Counted from the first letter of the stretch, positions 1 through 12,056 are shown. The stretch is DNA of 64,000 nucleotides from Juglans regia (GCF_001411555.2 NC_049903.1:25122270-25186269); one strand, 5' to 3'. The notes: generated by a model from the letters alone, not told the origin. Translations and numbers: made by a program.

Positions 1-2396
1 ATAGACACCAAAAGATCCCATGGGATTGCTGAGGCTCGGGTGGTGTTAAACCTAAATCCTTTGCTATTGCCTTTGCGTTAGTCGAGGCCTTTGAGGCTTG
101 CTCCAGATAGGTAGATAACTAGTCCATATTCCACCAAAACTTCAGATTCTTAGATGGTTGACAGATCATAGCATCGATCCTCGGTCTCACTAATACTATT
201 TAGGATCTCCTTGAGAAGTTTAGCTGTATGTTTTAATGCATTAGCAGTATAGTCATGACAAGCCTGAACAATGTACTCGTCCTTTATCAAGGAACCATCT
301 GGGTTTATGTTTCTTGGGTATCCAGGGTACCTGTAACAACTTTTACCATTCCTGTTGGGGAATGGTAGTAGAAACTACCACAATGAGATTTCAAGAAATC
401 TCAGAAAGTAATCACACAACATACCACAGTTAACATAAGCATACAAAAGGTATATCATGAAATGCGTGCATGAACATGTACTTGACTTATGCCTTTGATT
501 AGAACTTAACTTGTACACTTGACCATTTTCAAAAGACTTATAATAGTGACTTTAGCTTTTTAGAAAAACTTCTTAACCCTTTTCTTAATTACATGAACTT
601 AATCAAAACTTGCCTTATCAAAATATATCACAAGATTTGCATCGAGTGATCCTTAACACATAGGCTCATTTTCTTATTCAGATGGTGGATACAACACAGT
701 TCCCCTTAGCACCACATGTTCCTGCTAGTTACCACACCATCAACGGTCCGTACACCATGAAAAATACGTCATAAACAGATATTCATATTAACTCGACCTT
801 GTCAGGTTGCATGCCTTATGCACCCACTAGCGTTAGGTGCTTCCTCGCTCCAGTATCCTTTGAAAAGAATCCATTCTAGACTCATTGATGGTATTTTGTT
901 GACCCAGGGGTTACCACTTCATTCTTAAACACTCCAGAGTGGACAAATGAGTTCTACTAGGATATTCTCCCACCCTAGCAGTTGGGGTGGTGATAAAACT
1001 TATAAACTCTTTTCTTTGAAAGCATTTTCTTTTGAAAACACTTTTTGAAAACACTTTATTTGAAAACACTTTTCTCCCAAATGCATGTGACATGAGATTT
1101 ATAACATGCTTACTTACACTTGACATATGACATGCGAAATGCCGTGCATGAAATAACCAAGCATAACATGTTCATTTCATAGCATGATAACATAAATCAT
1201 ATAAAATATCAAAACACATACATGAAACCATGGGAACTTGCTTAGGCCAAAACTCATAGGCACAAAAACATGAAGATTCATCACTTAGTCATGTTTCAAA
1301 CTTCAAACATATAATATAGAAATCAAGACATAGTGAAACAAAGCATGGAATCATAGGTTTTTGACCAAGGTCCGAAACTTTCAAGACATGTTCAAACAGA
1401 AACATCATGTCGCATAAACCATCAACCTTAATCAAATTAAAACCGAAACTTATATAAGTATTTCATGGCATTTTCATAACAAATCTAAAGCATATAATTC
1501 CTTCCATGGATTTACTTAAGATCATATTAGCATATTCAAACAAACAATCAAGAGATAGCAAACAAGCAATCAAAATAGTGAAAGGATTAACACAAATATA
1601 TACAAGCAGTAACCAAGAGTAAGTTGAGTGTATACTTACAAAAAATCCGCCTAAAGAAATACTAGAAAGCTGTAAATCTGAACATACTATATTAGAAAGA
1701 GTAACTATAAACCCTATCTCATGTTCTTGAGTGTGTGTGTGGATTTCTAGGGCATTACTTGATCTTAAAATACTCGACTTCTAGGGTTTTTGGGTCAAAA
1801 TTTCATTCATGAAGTAAAACAAAACTTAAGGTAAGCAAAGAAACATGTGGTGGTCGAAAACAAGGAGGATGAACTCCCCCTTACTAATTGGCTTCAAGGG
1901 TTTTCTTAAAAACCCTAAGTCATTTTCCAAGAAAATGGTTGAAAGTGTGGTTCTTTTATCATTCTCAATGTCCAATGAGATTTGAATCTCATTTTCGGAT
2001 TGAGAAATTGACATATGTGTGAAAAACTAGAGGAAACCGATCCTTACCTTGTCTATCCTTGATGGTGCCGAAATTTCCTTTCTTGAAAGGATCCTCCTTG
2101 TTTGGTTGGAAATAAAATACGAGAAAGTGAGGGAACCTTCAAGTGAACATGTGAGAATTGTGCGGAGAGAGTGAGGGTTCATGCGATTTTCGAAAAACTA
2201 GCAAGGCGTGTACCCCTTCCTTTTTATAGAAGACCCTTCACTTCCCTCCTTGGTTACTTCCAAAATCCTTACATGGATGACAAGTGGTATAGGTTTCTTC
2301 TTCCCCTTTCTCTTTTGTCAAACTGCCTTTTAGAATTCCCCACTTGGATTGCATTGGGAAGGGACAACTTAGGGGTGGCGTGTAGGGTTTCTCTTC
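1..2396 (-). repeat. Long LTR, antisense, left part (interrupted)
   Basis: This is the left part of a long Tekay-type LTR lying antisense. It continues at 6001-6860 after an inserted solo LTR. The same module order is seen reversed at 2397-6000 and in the same orientation at 46081-49635. Landmarks on the minus strand are a TATA box (2222-2229), a donor-like ACAAG/GTAAGG near 2050-2060, the hairpin box at about 360-385 and an acceptor-like TGTTACAG at 331-338. Positions 1-330 differ from the other LTRs and carry the alternative ORF also seen at 55966-56217. The left end lies outside the window. Confidence 0.8.
108..330 (-). pseudogene. Alternative LTR small ORF, type 2 (broken)
   Basis: Reading leftward from the acceptor-like motif, the frame begins RYPGYPRNINPDG and continues through a helical stretch (ALKHTAKLLKEIL). 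It matches the ORF at 55966-56217 (RYPRLPRNMNLDG, ALKHTTKLLKEIL) over about 75 codons. Similarity ends near the shared LSTYLE. This copy has a frameshift after ISETED and an in-frame stop. I do not recognise the protein. It occupies the place that the MTKRK ORF holds in sister LTRs. Confidence 0.5.
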
Positions 2397-3414
2397 TGTG
2401 ATGGCCCAAGTTTTTGTCTAGGCTTGGCCCTTAGAATTTGTTCTAGGTTGCAATGGCATTTTAGGAGCCTTAGTTACTTTGAAAAGCCTTATAAACCTTT
2501 GATGTAGTAACTTAAGCCCAAGAGGAGAATGCCCTAGTTTACTTTGGAATTTCGGCCTTATTGGGAAACTTAGATCCAATGGTTTAGGCCCATGACCCAA
2601 TTCTAAGTTGCTAGTGTTATGTGTCCTGAGAATGTTATACCTTGAACCTAGCCTTGAAAGTGGGTTAAGGGGAGAGAGAGGTGTAGGAAAGCACCAAGAT
2701 GGACTTACACGCCTAGCCCATTGTTCTTTTGCCCATAATTCAAGTTCCAAGGTAGGTTTATTGGAAATGGGAGCCTAGGGAAGTGATATGGGGTAGAAGT
2801 TTTGCATAAGAAACTGAAGGGAGACCTTTGGGATTTCGAATTTTGCTAGCTTTTGCCATGTGTCAAGCATGCACCAAGTTTTTAAAAGATTTTTGTGATA
2901 AGACTTTTGTATCAAGGATAAGTTTGCCCTTAGGGTTTCGGCTAGCATACTCCCAAGCATTCCATTACTTGCCACTTGTCACTTAGTGCATTTTGAACTA
3001 ATGGTATGTGAAAGGTCACCTAGGGAATGAATATTGGGAAGATGAAGCAACACTTTGGGAATGGAAAAGTGGAGAGGACGGTTAGGGCTATGGCACACTT
3101 CCAATGCCACTTGTCTTCCATGCCAAGAGTTTCTTGTTGGGAATAGGAAAAGACATGCATGGTTTTACCAAGTTACCCCTTGAAAAGATATTTACTTGTT
3201 TAAGGAAAGGAAGGGCATAAGAGGGAAAAATGGATTTTTGGCCAATGAGAGAAGTCCAACGCACCACATCCCAAGAATGCCCCTTCCCAATGCAATCCAA
3301 GTGGGGAACTCCAAGAGGCTTTTCGGTTTTTGAGAAAGGGAGAAGAAGAAACCTTGCCAATTGTCTTTCATGCAAGGGTTTTGATACAAACAAGGAGGGA
3401 AGTGAGGGGTCTCA

Positions 3415-3423
3415 TATATAAAG
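3415..3423 (+). promoter_or_regulatory. TATA box of the solo LTR
   Basis: TATATAAAG lies about 1.02 kb from the LTR start. The same element precedes a conserved GAGAAGGG in the copies at 48630-48638 (minus) and 2222-2229 (minus, CTATAAAA). The distantly related LTR at 59678-63740 has TATATAAAG at 61289-61297. This makes roughly the first 1.05 kb U3 and leaves an unusually long R-U5 of about 2.5 kb. Confidence 0.7.
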
Positions 3424-3609
3424 AGAAGGGTTCATGCCTAAGAGGCTTTTCCCTTGCCATTTTTCGGATTTTGCATGAGTTTCCACTCTCTCCACACAAT
3501 TCTCCCATGTTCCTTTTAAAGCTCTCTCATTTTCTTGTGTTTTCTCTCCAACCAAACAAGGAGGAACCTTGTAAGAGAAGGATTTCGGCACTACCCAAGG
3601 ATTAGCAAG

Positions 3610-5351
3610 GTAAGGTTTAGTTTCTCCTAAGTCTTGCTCATACATATGTCTTTTCTCAATCCGAAAATGAGATTTCAAATCTCGTTAGACTTTGAGAAAT
3701 GATAGAACACACAAACTGTCTACTATTTTCTTGGAAACAACCTAGGGTTTCCAAGAGAAACCCTTGAGGTCAAATAGTGAAGGCGGAGTTCATCATCCAT
3801 GTTTCGACTATCACATGTATTCTTGCCTACCTTAGGTTTTTTTTTACCTTATGAGTAAAATGAAGAGGGTTTTAACCTAAAGACCCTAGAAGCCGAATGG
3901 TTTAAGACCAAGTCATGCCCTAGAAACACACACACACACTCAAGAACATGAGATAGGGTTTTAGATGCTCTTTCTAATATAATATGTTCGGATTTACAGC
4001 TTGCTAGTATTCGTATATGAGGATTTTGTAAGTATATACTCAACTTACTCTTGATTAATATTCGTATATGATTGTGTAAATCCTTCCATGATTTTTGATT
4101 TCTTAGTTTGATATCTCTTGGTTGGTTCTTTGGATATGATAATAGGATCTTAAGTAACTTTAAGAAAGGAACTATATGCCTCGAATTTATGATGAAAATG
4201 CATGAAACAGGCCCATTAGTTTCGGTTTTCACTTGTTTGAGGTTGATGGTTTAGGTGATATGAAGTTTCGGTTTGAATATGCTTGAAAGTTTTGGACTTA
4301 GGCACAAATCTATGATTTCATGTTTTGTTACACTATGTCTTGACTTCTATATTATATGCTTGAAGTTTGGAACATGTTTATGTGATTAATTTTTTTTTTT
4401 TTTGCCTATGAGTTTCGGCCTAAACAAGTTTTTATGGTTCTATGTACATGTTTTGATATCTATCATGGTTTATGTGATCATGCTATGAAATGAATATGTT
4501 ATGCTTGGTTGTTTCATGCACGGCATAACATGTCAAGTATAAGTAAACATGTTTAAGTCTCATGTCACATGCATTTGAGGGAAGAAGTGCTTTCAAAGAA
4601 GTGTTTTCAAAGAAGTGTTTTAAAAAAAAATGTTTCCAAAGAAAAAGTTTTATCACGACCCCAAGTACTAGGGTGGGAGAATGCCCTATTGGAACTCCTC
4701 TCTCCACTTTGGAGTGCTTAAAAATAGAGTGGTAATCCCTGGGTCGACGAAGAATAGTTGAGAAGCCTCGAATGGATTCTTTTTAAACGATGCCAAAGCG
4801 AGGAAGCACCTAACGCTAGTGTATACATAAGGTATGTAACCCAATGAAATAAGGTTGAGTTAATATGATTCTATGTTTATGAAGTGTTCATTATGGTGTA
4901 CGGACTGTTGATGGTGCGGTAACTAGTGGGAACACGCGGTGCAAGGAGGGGAGCAGTGTTGTGTCCACCCTCTGAACAAGAATAAGAGCTCATAAGATAA
5001 TGATCACTTGATGAAAATCTCATGATATGATAAGGATCACTCGATGTAATCTTGTGATATGTTTTGATAAGGCAAGTTCTGAACAAGATCAAGTGAATAA
5101 GAAAAGTTAAAAAGTTTTCATGAAAAGTCTAAGTCTCTGTTACAAGTCTTTTGAAAATGGCCAGGTGCATAAGTCAAGTTTTGGTTAAGGGATAAGTCAA
5201 GTACATGTCCATGCACGCATATCATGATATACTTTTTGTATGCTTGTATTAACTATGGTATGTTGTGTGATTACTTGCTGAGATTTTTTGAAATTTTATT
5301 GTGGTAGTTTCCACTACCATTCCCCAACCAGATTGGTAGAAGTTGTGACAG
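3610..5351 (+). other. Predicted intron in the LTR leader
   Basis: CAAG/GTAAGG at 3609/3610 is a near-ideal plant donor. It is kept in the antisense copies as CAAG/GTAAGA (48441/48440) and ACAAG/GTAAGG (near 2055). The candidate acceptor GTTGTGACAG/GT at 5351/5352 aligns with TTACAG in two other copies and is weakened to TAATAG at 46735. The candidate intron is 1742 nt. The distance from acceptor to the small-ORF ATG is 18 nt in three copies. Splicing itself is inferred. Confidence 0.45.
5302..5340 (+). promoter_or_regulatory. Alternative hairpin pair before the acceptor
   Basis: TGGTAG (5302-5307) can pair with CTACCA (5314-5319). CTACCATTCC can instead pair with a downstream GGAATGGTAG-like segment, which is degenerate here but perfect in the copies at 46749-46784 (minus) and 340-385 (minus). 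The two stems share the middle segment and so exclude each other. They end 10-20 nt before the candidate acceptor. Confidence 0.5.
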
Positions 5352-5369
5352 GTTTAGTAAAAGGCGACT

Positions 5370-5558
5370 ATGACCAAGTGGAAGAGAACGGCACCTCCTC
5401 CGTCGGAGAGGATTGTGCCTAAGTTGACGACGGATCGGCCCGAGCCCTCCATCTGGGAGTGACTCAAGGCCATTGATTGAGAGATCACAGGTATACTTGA
5501 ATTCATTGCCGAGTTCAAGCGGCGTAACAACCGGGACAAGGATAAGGCTTTGGAATAG
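5370..5558 (+). pseudogene. LTR-encoded small basic ORF (MTKWKR copy), two stops
   Basis: There are 62 codons starting MTKWKRTAPPP, then ERIVPK, SIWE, and a helical end ITGILEFIAEFKR followed by NNRDKDKALE. It is colinear with the open version at 46504-46716 (minus) and the truncated one at 55108-55323 (minus). Two in-frame TGA stops (after SIWE and after AID) stand where the open copy has Arg codons, consistent with methyl-CpG decay. The start is supported by the conserved 18 nt from the acceptor motif and by ATG conservation. A basic N-terminus plus a C-terminal helix suggests a nucleic-acid or protein-binding peptide, but the function is unknown. Confidence 0.6.
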
Positions 5559-6000
5559 CGTAGCGTGTGCCTGAATCTTTTTGAAGAGTATGGGAGTTTA
5601 AGTATTTTGTTGAAAAATAGAAGAAGAAGGAAGGCAATAACATTTATGGCTAAATTTTGTGGATTTATGTTGCTTTTGTGGGAATCCCGTGTTTTGGGAA
5701 TTTTAAAATTATGCTTTATGCTTTTTAGGATATTATGACTTTATGGCTTATGTTTATGTTTTGGACAATGTTTTGGGTTAAGATATTAGTTTGTGGTGCC
5801 ATGTGCTTTGCAATTGCATATTGTGTTGCTTAGTTTATTCGACTTTTATTAATTTTTCCGTTGCTACATTATTGCATATTGCTAGTGTACTTAGGTGCAT
5901 AACATATTACCTGTCATGTACGGGGGGTGTGTAGCCTTGTGTTATATGTTCTGGCGTCTCAGTCACCGTCCAATCCCAAGCGGGGGTTGGGGGCGCCACA

Positions 6001-6860
6001 TCTTCCCTTGGCCGAAATTTCCTTCTTTCCCCTTTATGTCATTCATTCCCTTAAGCAAGTGAATATTTCTTCAATGGTAGTTTTGTAAAACATCACATGC
6101 CTCTTCCTTTTCCCAACAAGTAACCTTTGGCATGGATGACAAGTGGTATTGGGTGTGTGCCATAGCCCTAGCCGTCCACTCCTTCTTTTTCCAAGTGGAT
6201 GCTTCAACTTCCTAGTACTCCTTCCCTAGGTGACCTTTCATGTACCATTAGTCCAAAAATAAACTAAGTGACAAGTGGAAAGTGAATGGGGTGCTTTGGA
6301 GTGTGCTAGCCGAAACCCTAAGGGCATATTTATCCTTGATACAAAAGTCTCTTCCCATATTCTTCTAGAAACTTAGTGCATGCTTGACACTTGGCAAAAA
6401 CTTACCAAATTCGAAATCCTATGTGCCTCCCGTCGGTTTCCCATGCAAATCTTCTAGAAAAGCTATATTTCACTTCCCTAAACTTCCATTCACAGGAAAT
6501 CTACATTGGAACTCGAATTTTTTGGGCGAGACAATGGGCTAGGTGTGCAAACCATTCTTTGTGCTTTCCTACACCTCTCTCTCCCCCTTAACCCACTATC
6601 AAGACTAGATTTAATGTGTAACATCTTCATGACACATGGCACTAGTGACTTAAGATTTGGGTCATGGGCCTAAAGTCATTGGACCTGGGTTTCTTAATAG
6701 GGCCAAAAATTACAAAGTCATCTAAGGTCACTCTCCTCTTGGGCTCAAGTTTCCAAATCAAAGACTTTAAGGCCTTCCAAAGAAACTAAGGCTCCTAAAA
6801 TGCCATGGCAACCTAGAACGAGTTCTAAGGGCCAAGTCTAGACAAACTTCGGTCATCACA
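6001..6860 (-). repeat. Long LTR, antisense, right part (U3 start)
   Basis: This continues the LTR of 1-2396 across the solo insertion. It matches 48790-49635 in the same orientation and the reverse complement of 2397-3250. It ends GGTCATCACA at 6860, the antisense view of an LTR start TGTGATGACC. The bases that follow (6861-7087) belong to a different LTR family, so this LTR probably inserted into that one. Confidence 0.82.
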
Positions 6861-7087
6861 TCGGGGCTCCAAAATATAAAAAGGCTTACTTGAAAATTAG
6901 GCTTGGCTCAATAATACTAAAAATAGCCCCATTTAAAATAATTTTGGATATTTAAAATATTTCAACGACTTTAAAATACTGAGCTCCATTTAAAAATCAT
7001 CTGCAATATTTAAAATACAACTTCGAAATTTAAAACGCAAAAGCGAGATTCGTGACCAATTGAGAGAAAAATGACCGGATGGTCACA
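6861..7087 (-). repeat. End of a second LTR family, antisense
   Basis: This matches 26740-26980 (same orientation) and the reverse of 44372-44620, including the terminal ATGGTCACA. Read on the minus strand it starts TGTGACC and runs into a run of TTTAAA-rich sequence. It borders LINE-A ORF1 at 7088, so this LTR apparently landed in that ORF. The rest is beyond or replaced by the LTR to the left. Confidence 0.7.
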
Positions 7088-8041
7088 AGAACTTTTTTGG
7101 GTGCAAATTCATAACTTACCACTGGCAGGAATGACAAGACAGCTGGGAGAACAAATCGGATCATCTATAGGAAAGGTTGTAATGGTTGATGTAGACATAG
7201 AAGGCCTAGGGTGGGGCAAATTTCTCAGAGTTAGAATTTATCTAGACATCACAAAACTGCTTGCTCGTGGGAGATGTCTAAATGTATAAGGGAATCAAAA
7301 GTGGGTTGGTTTCAAATATGAGAGATTACAAAATTTTTGTTTCCATTGTGGAGTGCTGAAACATCAAGCAAAAGGTTGTTCATTGCTTAAAAAGGACAGA
7401 CAATCGACAACAGAAACTCCAACACAATATGGTCCTTGGCTTAGAGCTCCTTCTAAAACTCAATCCAATGGCTTCAAAAGACATATTGGTAGGCCGAAAG
7501 ATGACCAATCGGAGAATCGGGGACAGGAACATTCCGGCACAGGGAGAAGCAAGGATCCCAAAAAAGGAAAGGAAACATCAGTGCAACAATCTATGGAGCA
7601 ATCAAAGGATCCTCCGTCGAATAAGGTAACTGAAGATATAGCTAAATTTGGCAGTTACTCAGGGTCAACTATCAACCAGATTCCATGCCTTAATAAAAGT
7701 AGTACAAAGGGCAATGATGATCCAAATGCTAAGGTGATCCACGATCGTAACCTTTCAGGGAAGGGAATACATGACTAAGTGGAAGGGTCTGAGCATTAGA
7801 AAAATAACATATTTGTAGGTACGTTTTTCCATGCAAATATGGATATAGAATCTATCATTAATATTGATTCCTTTGACCATATTCCTGTAAAAGAGCCCCA
7901 TGTCAGTAACACTGTTAGCATCCAAAAAGTTGAATTGAGTCTTAGTCACTATGCTGAGGTGATGAATAAGAGGCCAAGTTGGAAGAAGCATGCTAGAGGA
8001 GTATCCTCCTCTAATAATGCCTTATCAATAAGTTCAAAGTA
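7088..8041 (+). pseudogene. LINE-A ORF1, zinc-knuckle part (5' truncated)
   Basis: The frame opens FWVQIHNLPLAGM, the C-terminal half of the DUF4283-type domain of plant LINE ORF1 proteins. A CCHC knuckle follows at about 7334-7379 (CFHCGVLKHQAKGC, spacing C-x2-C-x4-H-x4-C). After it come a Lys/Ser-rich tail and an acidic stretch. Stops break the frame at about 7289 and 7778. ORF1 proteins of this type bind the LINE RNA. The N-terminal half is missing because an LTR abuts it at 7088. Confidence 0.75.
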
Positions 8042-8188
8042 GGAGGGAAAAAAAAAAAAAGAAATACAAACACAATAGGGGGCTTTCCTAGTCTTCTTCC
8101 TCTATTAAAAAAACGAAACTCATACTTGTAAGGAGTCAAACTCAGGATCAAGTGGTGGAGGTTACTAGGCAACCCCATAAGCAACAAT
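8042..8188 (+). other. LINE-A ORF1-ORF2 junction
   Basis: A short A-rich spacer (poly-A-like run at 8047-8060) lies between the decayed ORF1 tail and the start of the ORF2 endonuclease (ICLSWNCRGLGNP near 8190). No separate feature is evident. Confidence 0.4.
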
Positions 8189-8925
8189 GATTTGCCTCAG
8201 CTGGAACTGTCGAGGGCTTGGGAACCCTTGAATATTTCAGGAACTTCACCATTTGGTGAACACTAAGAGCCTACATTTTGTTTTCCTCATTCAAATAAAG
8301 TGTAATAGACATAGGGTGGAGAAAGTTATAAATAAATTGGGTTATGACAGTGGTTTTGTTGTAGATAGTATTGGCCCAAGTGGAGGACTAGCTTTCTTTT
8401 GGAAAGATCAGATGACAACAGCACTTGACTCTTAGTCACAGAGCCATATTTCTCTCAAGATCTTTAATCCTACCACAGACAAGCAATGGCTCCTTTTAGG
8501 TTTCTACGAGAATCCAGTTACCTCAAAGAGGTATGCTAGTTGAGTTTGCTGAAGGAAATGTAACACCCAGAAAGCATGGCATGATTTCATGTATGGGTGA
8601 TTTCAATGAAATCTTAGATTAGCAAGAGAAAGCAAGAGCAGCTCCAAGACATTGTAAACAAATGGAGGAATTTAGAGAAGCTATTGAATTGTGTGGACTG
8701 AATGATTTGGGTTACCATGGCCTTAAGTTTACATGGTGTAATAATAGAGAAGATTGTAGCTTCACACAAGAGAGGGTAGACTGTGGCTTTGGCAATTATG
8801 AATGGCTCAACCAATTTGATGATACCAGTGTTACTACTCTTGTTGCTCAAAGCTCAGACCACAATCCTCTTCTTATTGAGATAAGGGATATGAGGCTAGA
8901 TGGTAGAAAGAGAGAGACTTTTTAG
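8189..8925 (+). pseudogene. LINE-A ORF2 endonuclease domain
   Basis: This is an APE-type endonuclease of a plant L1-like LINE. The N-terminal motif SWNCRGLG (about 8196) and the C-terminal SSDHNPLLIEI (about 8850-8885) bracket the domain, with LNDLGYHGLKFTWCN and RVDCGFGNYEW between them. The first acidic motif reads LIQIKCN where the family has an ETK-like motif, so the catalytic Glu is lost. Several stops interrupt it (8434, 8530-8545, 8620). In an active LINE this domain nicks target DNA to prime reverse transcription. Confidence 0.8.
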
Positions 8926-10354
8926 ATACGTGGCAAGTGAGGCACAAAAAGAAGAATGTCGTGATATAGTTAAAAAAAAACATGGACTCAAAACCAAACT
9001 CGTATAGTAGATATTACATAAACAACCGGTTTCCTCAACAGATGCAAAGAATCTTTACACAATATGGAGAAAACTAGCCTGCAGGAATCCCAAAGTGCCT
9101 TATATCTTCCAAGTTATATCTTCTCAAAGACCTTAAAGAAACAAATAAAGGTGACAACTTGGTCAAAATTCATAACCTGCAAAAAGAGATTGAAGGTTTA
9201 CTTGAAGAGGAGGACATTAAGTGGAAACAAAGAGCTAAACAAAAGTGGCTTAAAGAAGAGGACCAAAACACCAGATTTTTTCACATGTGTGCAAATCAGA
9301 GAAGGAAAATCAATTCCATAAAATCAATTCTTGATGTGGAAGGTCATACAGCTGGAACACAGGAGATATCAACTCCATGTTTCTCTTCTATTTCCAAGGT
9401 CTTTTCAGCTCTTCCTAGCCATCAGGGATGGATGCTTGCTTACACACTCTTGGTCCCATGGTGACAAATGATATGAATGAAAAACTCCTTCAAGAAGGCA
9501 TTGCTAAAGAGGTAGAAACAACAATTTTTCAAATGAATTCATTAATCTCTCCAGGGTCTGATGGTTTTCCAGTAGCCTTCTACCAAAATCATTGGGAGAT
9601 AGTTGAAAATGGTGTATGCAAAGTTGTTAGAAGCCTTCAATACAGCCTCTTGAAACTCTTATATTAATGATACCCTCATAGCTCTGATTCCAAAAGTAAA
9701 AAAACTTCACACAGCCACTGAATTCAGATCTATCAGCCTCTGTAATGTGTTGTACAAGATTCTAGCTAAGGTGATGGCTAACAGATTAAAGTCTATCCTT
9801 CCCTCCATCATATCACCTACTCTGAGTGCTTTTGTCCCAGGTAGGCTTATTACTGACAATGTGATTGTTGCATACGAGGCCATGTATACTATGAACTCTC
9901 TGCTAAAAAGCAAGGAAGGCTTCATGGTTCTAAAGTTGGATATGAGTAAGGCCTATTACAGGATTGAGTGGCCATTCTTGGAGGCTGTGATGAAGAAGAT
10001 GAGATTTTCTCGTAAATGGATTGCTCTTACTATGAGATGTGTCTCAACAATTTCATATTCCATTATCATCAATGGAATACCCAGCATGAAATTTTACCCT
10101 TCAAGGGGGGGATTAGACAAGGTGACCCCCTCTCTCCCTATCTCTTTATTCTTTGCTCAGAAGCTCTTAGTAACATGTTAAATTAAACTCAAGTTGTAGG
10201 TCATCTCACTGGAATTCCATTGGCTCGAGGGAAGATAAAAATCAACCACATTTTCTTTGCAAATCATAGCTTGCTTTTTTGCAAGGCAAACTCACTGAAA
10301 CGGATGAGACTTTTGCAGCTGCTGGAGACCTATGAAATAGGCCTAGGCCAAAGA
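8926..10354 (+). pseudogene. LINE-A ORF2 reverse transcriptase, first part
   Basis: The linker has WLKEEDQNTRFFHMCAN (about 9245-9295). The RT follows with FRSISLCNVLYKILAKVMANRL (split by the usual motifs), SAFVPGRLITDNV, and motif A LDMSKAYYRIEWP, where the family has KAYD. FFANHSLLFC (about 10252-10285) stands where FADD should be, so both catalytic Asp are gone. The frame shifts near 10110. The coding sequence stops at IGLGQ (10354), exactly where the Athila-like element begins, and resumes at 20095. Confidence 0.85.
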
Positions 10355-11891
10355 TGATTGAGCTGAATTATTGCATATTTTATACATCTAGAACCAATAT
10401 ATTTCAATTATTTCATGACATTATTATTGCTTTTAGATGAAAAAATGGTTAAGAGGCATAAATTCAAGTTGTGATTTAAATTGGTTGATAGCATAGTTTA
10501 TGCTTAATTTTATAACTTGTGATTTAATTGGGCAATATTTCTTCATATGCACAACACATCTTTGATATTTTATTTTTCCTTTTAATTTTTTCTGGTTTCT
10601 AATTTTTCATATAGGCCAAGACATGCACTAATGCCTAAAGAGAAAAAAAAAAGGACAAAAAAGAAAAAAAAGGCTCAATACCTCTCCTCTCCAAAACGCA
10701 TAACATAAGACATTAAGAAGAAAAAAAATAAAACACATGCACGCTGGGAGGAAAACGGACGCACATAGGGTTGTTCTTTGGAAGCACCGCAAGGGGGAAA
10801 AACACAAGCAACGCCACCAGCTTTGAAGAGCTCCTTGAGGGGTCCAAACCACCACTGTCCAGCGTTCCTCCGCTACCTGCAGTCTCCATATCTAGCCATC
10901 TTACTTCCTCTTTCCATTCCCTAACTTTCTATTTAGTTTTAGTTTGAATTTTATTGTGTATTTTTTGATATTTTTGGCTTAGAACCATTCGGTTTTGGGT
11001 ATTTTATTTCCTCCTTGTTTAACTTTGATGTTAGTTGTTTTCCTTACTCATTTAAAGCTCCGTTTAACATGTATTACAATTGTTATGGATTGATTTTGAA
11101 AATTATGAGAATTGAATACAAGGATGAACCCTAAAATCTTGATTTTAGGCCTTTTCAATTTTTAGCAGGTATTTTATCAATTATTTTCTAATCTAGCTTA
11201 TTTCTTAGTTTAGTTTTGTTAATCTCTTAGTTCGATTAGACATTAGATTGATTAAAAGTTAATTTGGGCTTGATTAATTTCAGTTTTGTTAATTAATTTT
11301 TAGTTAATTAAGATTGTTTAGCTTCGTTGCTTTCTTGATTGTTTAATTTCAATTTGTTAGATTTAGTTTTTGATTTTGAGTCTTGTAATTAGATTGGCAA
11401 TTCTCATTGGTTAGTAGGTGGGTAATTTAGATTTAATTTTCTGTTTTGCCTCATTAGTTGGTTAATGTTAGATTAGTTAGCTTGCTTTAAAACTTGGTGT
11501 TTAATTAGTTTCGGATTTAATGTTTAATGTGCTATTAATTAAATTAGTTTAGTAAGTTGCTTATTGGTTAATTAATTTTAGCGAGTTTAGTTTAGTTATT
11601 AGTTTACTGTTCTGCATATTAGTCTTGTACTTTTCCTTACAACACTCAAAAATCCAAAAATATGAATGTGGTCCATGACTAGTGTCCTTTTCATTCCCGT
11701 TGCACTTTTCCATTAATTGCACATATGTCCACTTTTATTTTCGCTTTGTGAATATTTTCACCATTTTACAACAGTTTGATTTTAAGCAACTTTTCTCGAG
11801 GAGATGATCAAGGAATTTTATTTCTAATTATTACGCTACACCCTTCTGCACTTGGGACAGCCTTTGTGCTGCTCATTTTTTAAGTGAGTCA
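10355..11891 (+). repeat. 5' LTR of Athila-like element
   Basis: This aligns along its length with 18623-20094. Shared segments include ATTATTGCATATTTTATAC near the start, the CACGCTGGGAGGAAAACGGAC block (10740-10760 versus 18979-18999) and GCACTTGGGA near the end. The middle is T-rich with repeated TTAATT. It ends AGTGAGTCA just before the PBS. Confidence 0.88.
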
Positions 11892-11897
11892 GGTTTT

Positions 11898-11914
11898 TGG
11901 CTCCGTTGCCGTGG
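11898..11914 (+). promoter_or_regulatory. Primer binding site (tRNA-Asp type)
   Basis: TGGCTCCGTTGCCGTGG sits 6 bp after the 5' LTR. It differs by two bases from TGGCGCCGTTGCCGGGG, the tRNA-Asp-complementary PBS that I associate with Athila elements. Confidence 0.75.
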
Positions 11915-12056
11915 AAAGTTGCTTGACTTAAATTTAAACTCTTTTTTTTTTCTTTCTCAATTGTTTCTCGCTATCTCTATCTCTGATTGCACATTTCATT
12001 TGTCACCTACTACTCAGTCGCTTGAACCTTACTTTTGCTATTTGGACTGATGTTTC

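Larger units (their letters stand above)
2397..6000 (+). mobile_element. Complete 3.6 kb solo LTR (Tekay-type)
   Basis: The LTR starts TGTGATGGCCC and ends GGGCGCCACA, the usual TG...CA. It is flanked by the 5 bp duplication TCTTC (2392-2396 and 6001-6005). The flanks rejoin as an antisense LTR of the same family, as comparison with uninterrupted 48780-48810 shows, so it inserted into a relative in opposite orientation. There is no internal region, so it is a solo LTR left by LTR-LTR recombination. Inside are a TATA box (3415-3423), a donor motif (3609/3610), a stem-rich box (4650-4800), hairpins (5302-5340), an acceptor motif (5351) and a small ORF (5370-5558). Confidence 0.92.

Noticed and set aside
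2418..2750. 110-codon minus frame over the solo LTR start
   Set aside because: It lies antisense in LTR U3, has no motif and is not kept in the other LTR copies.
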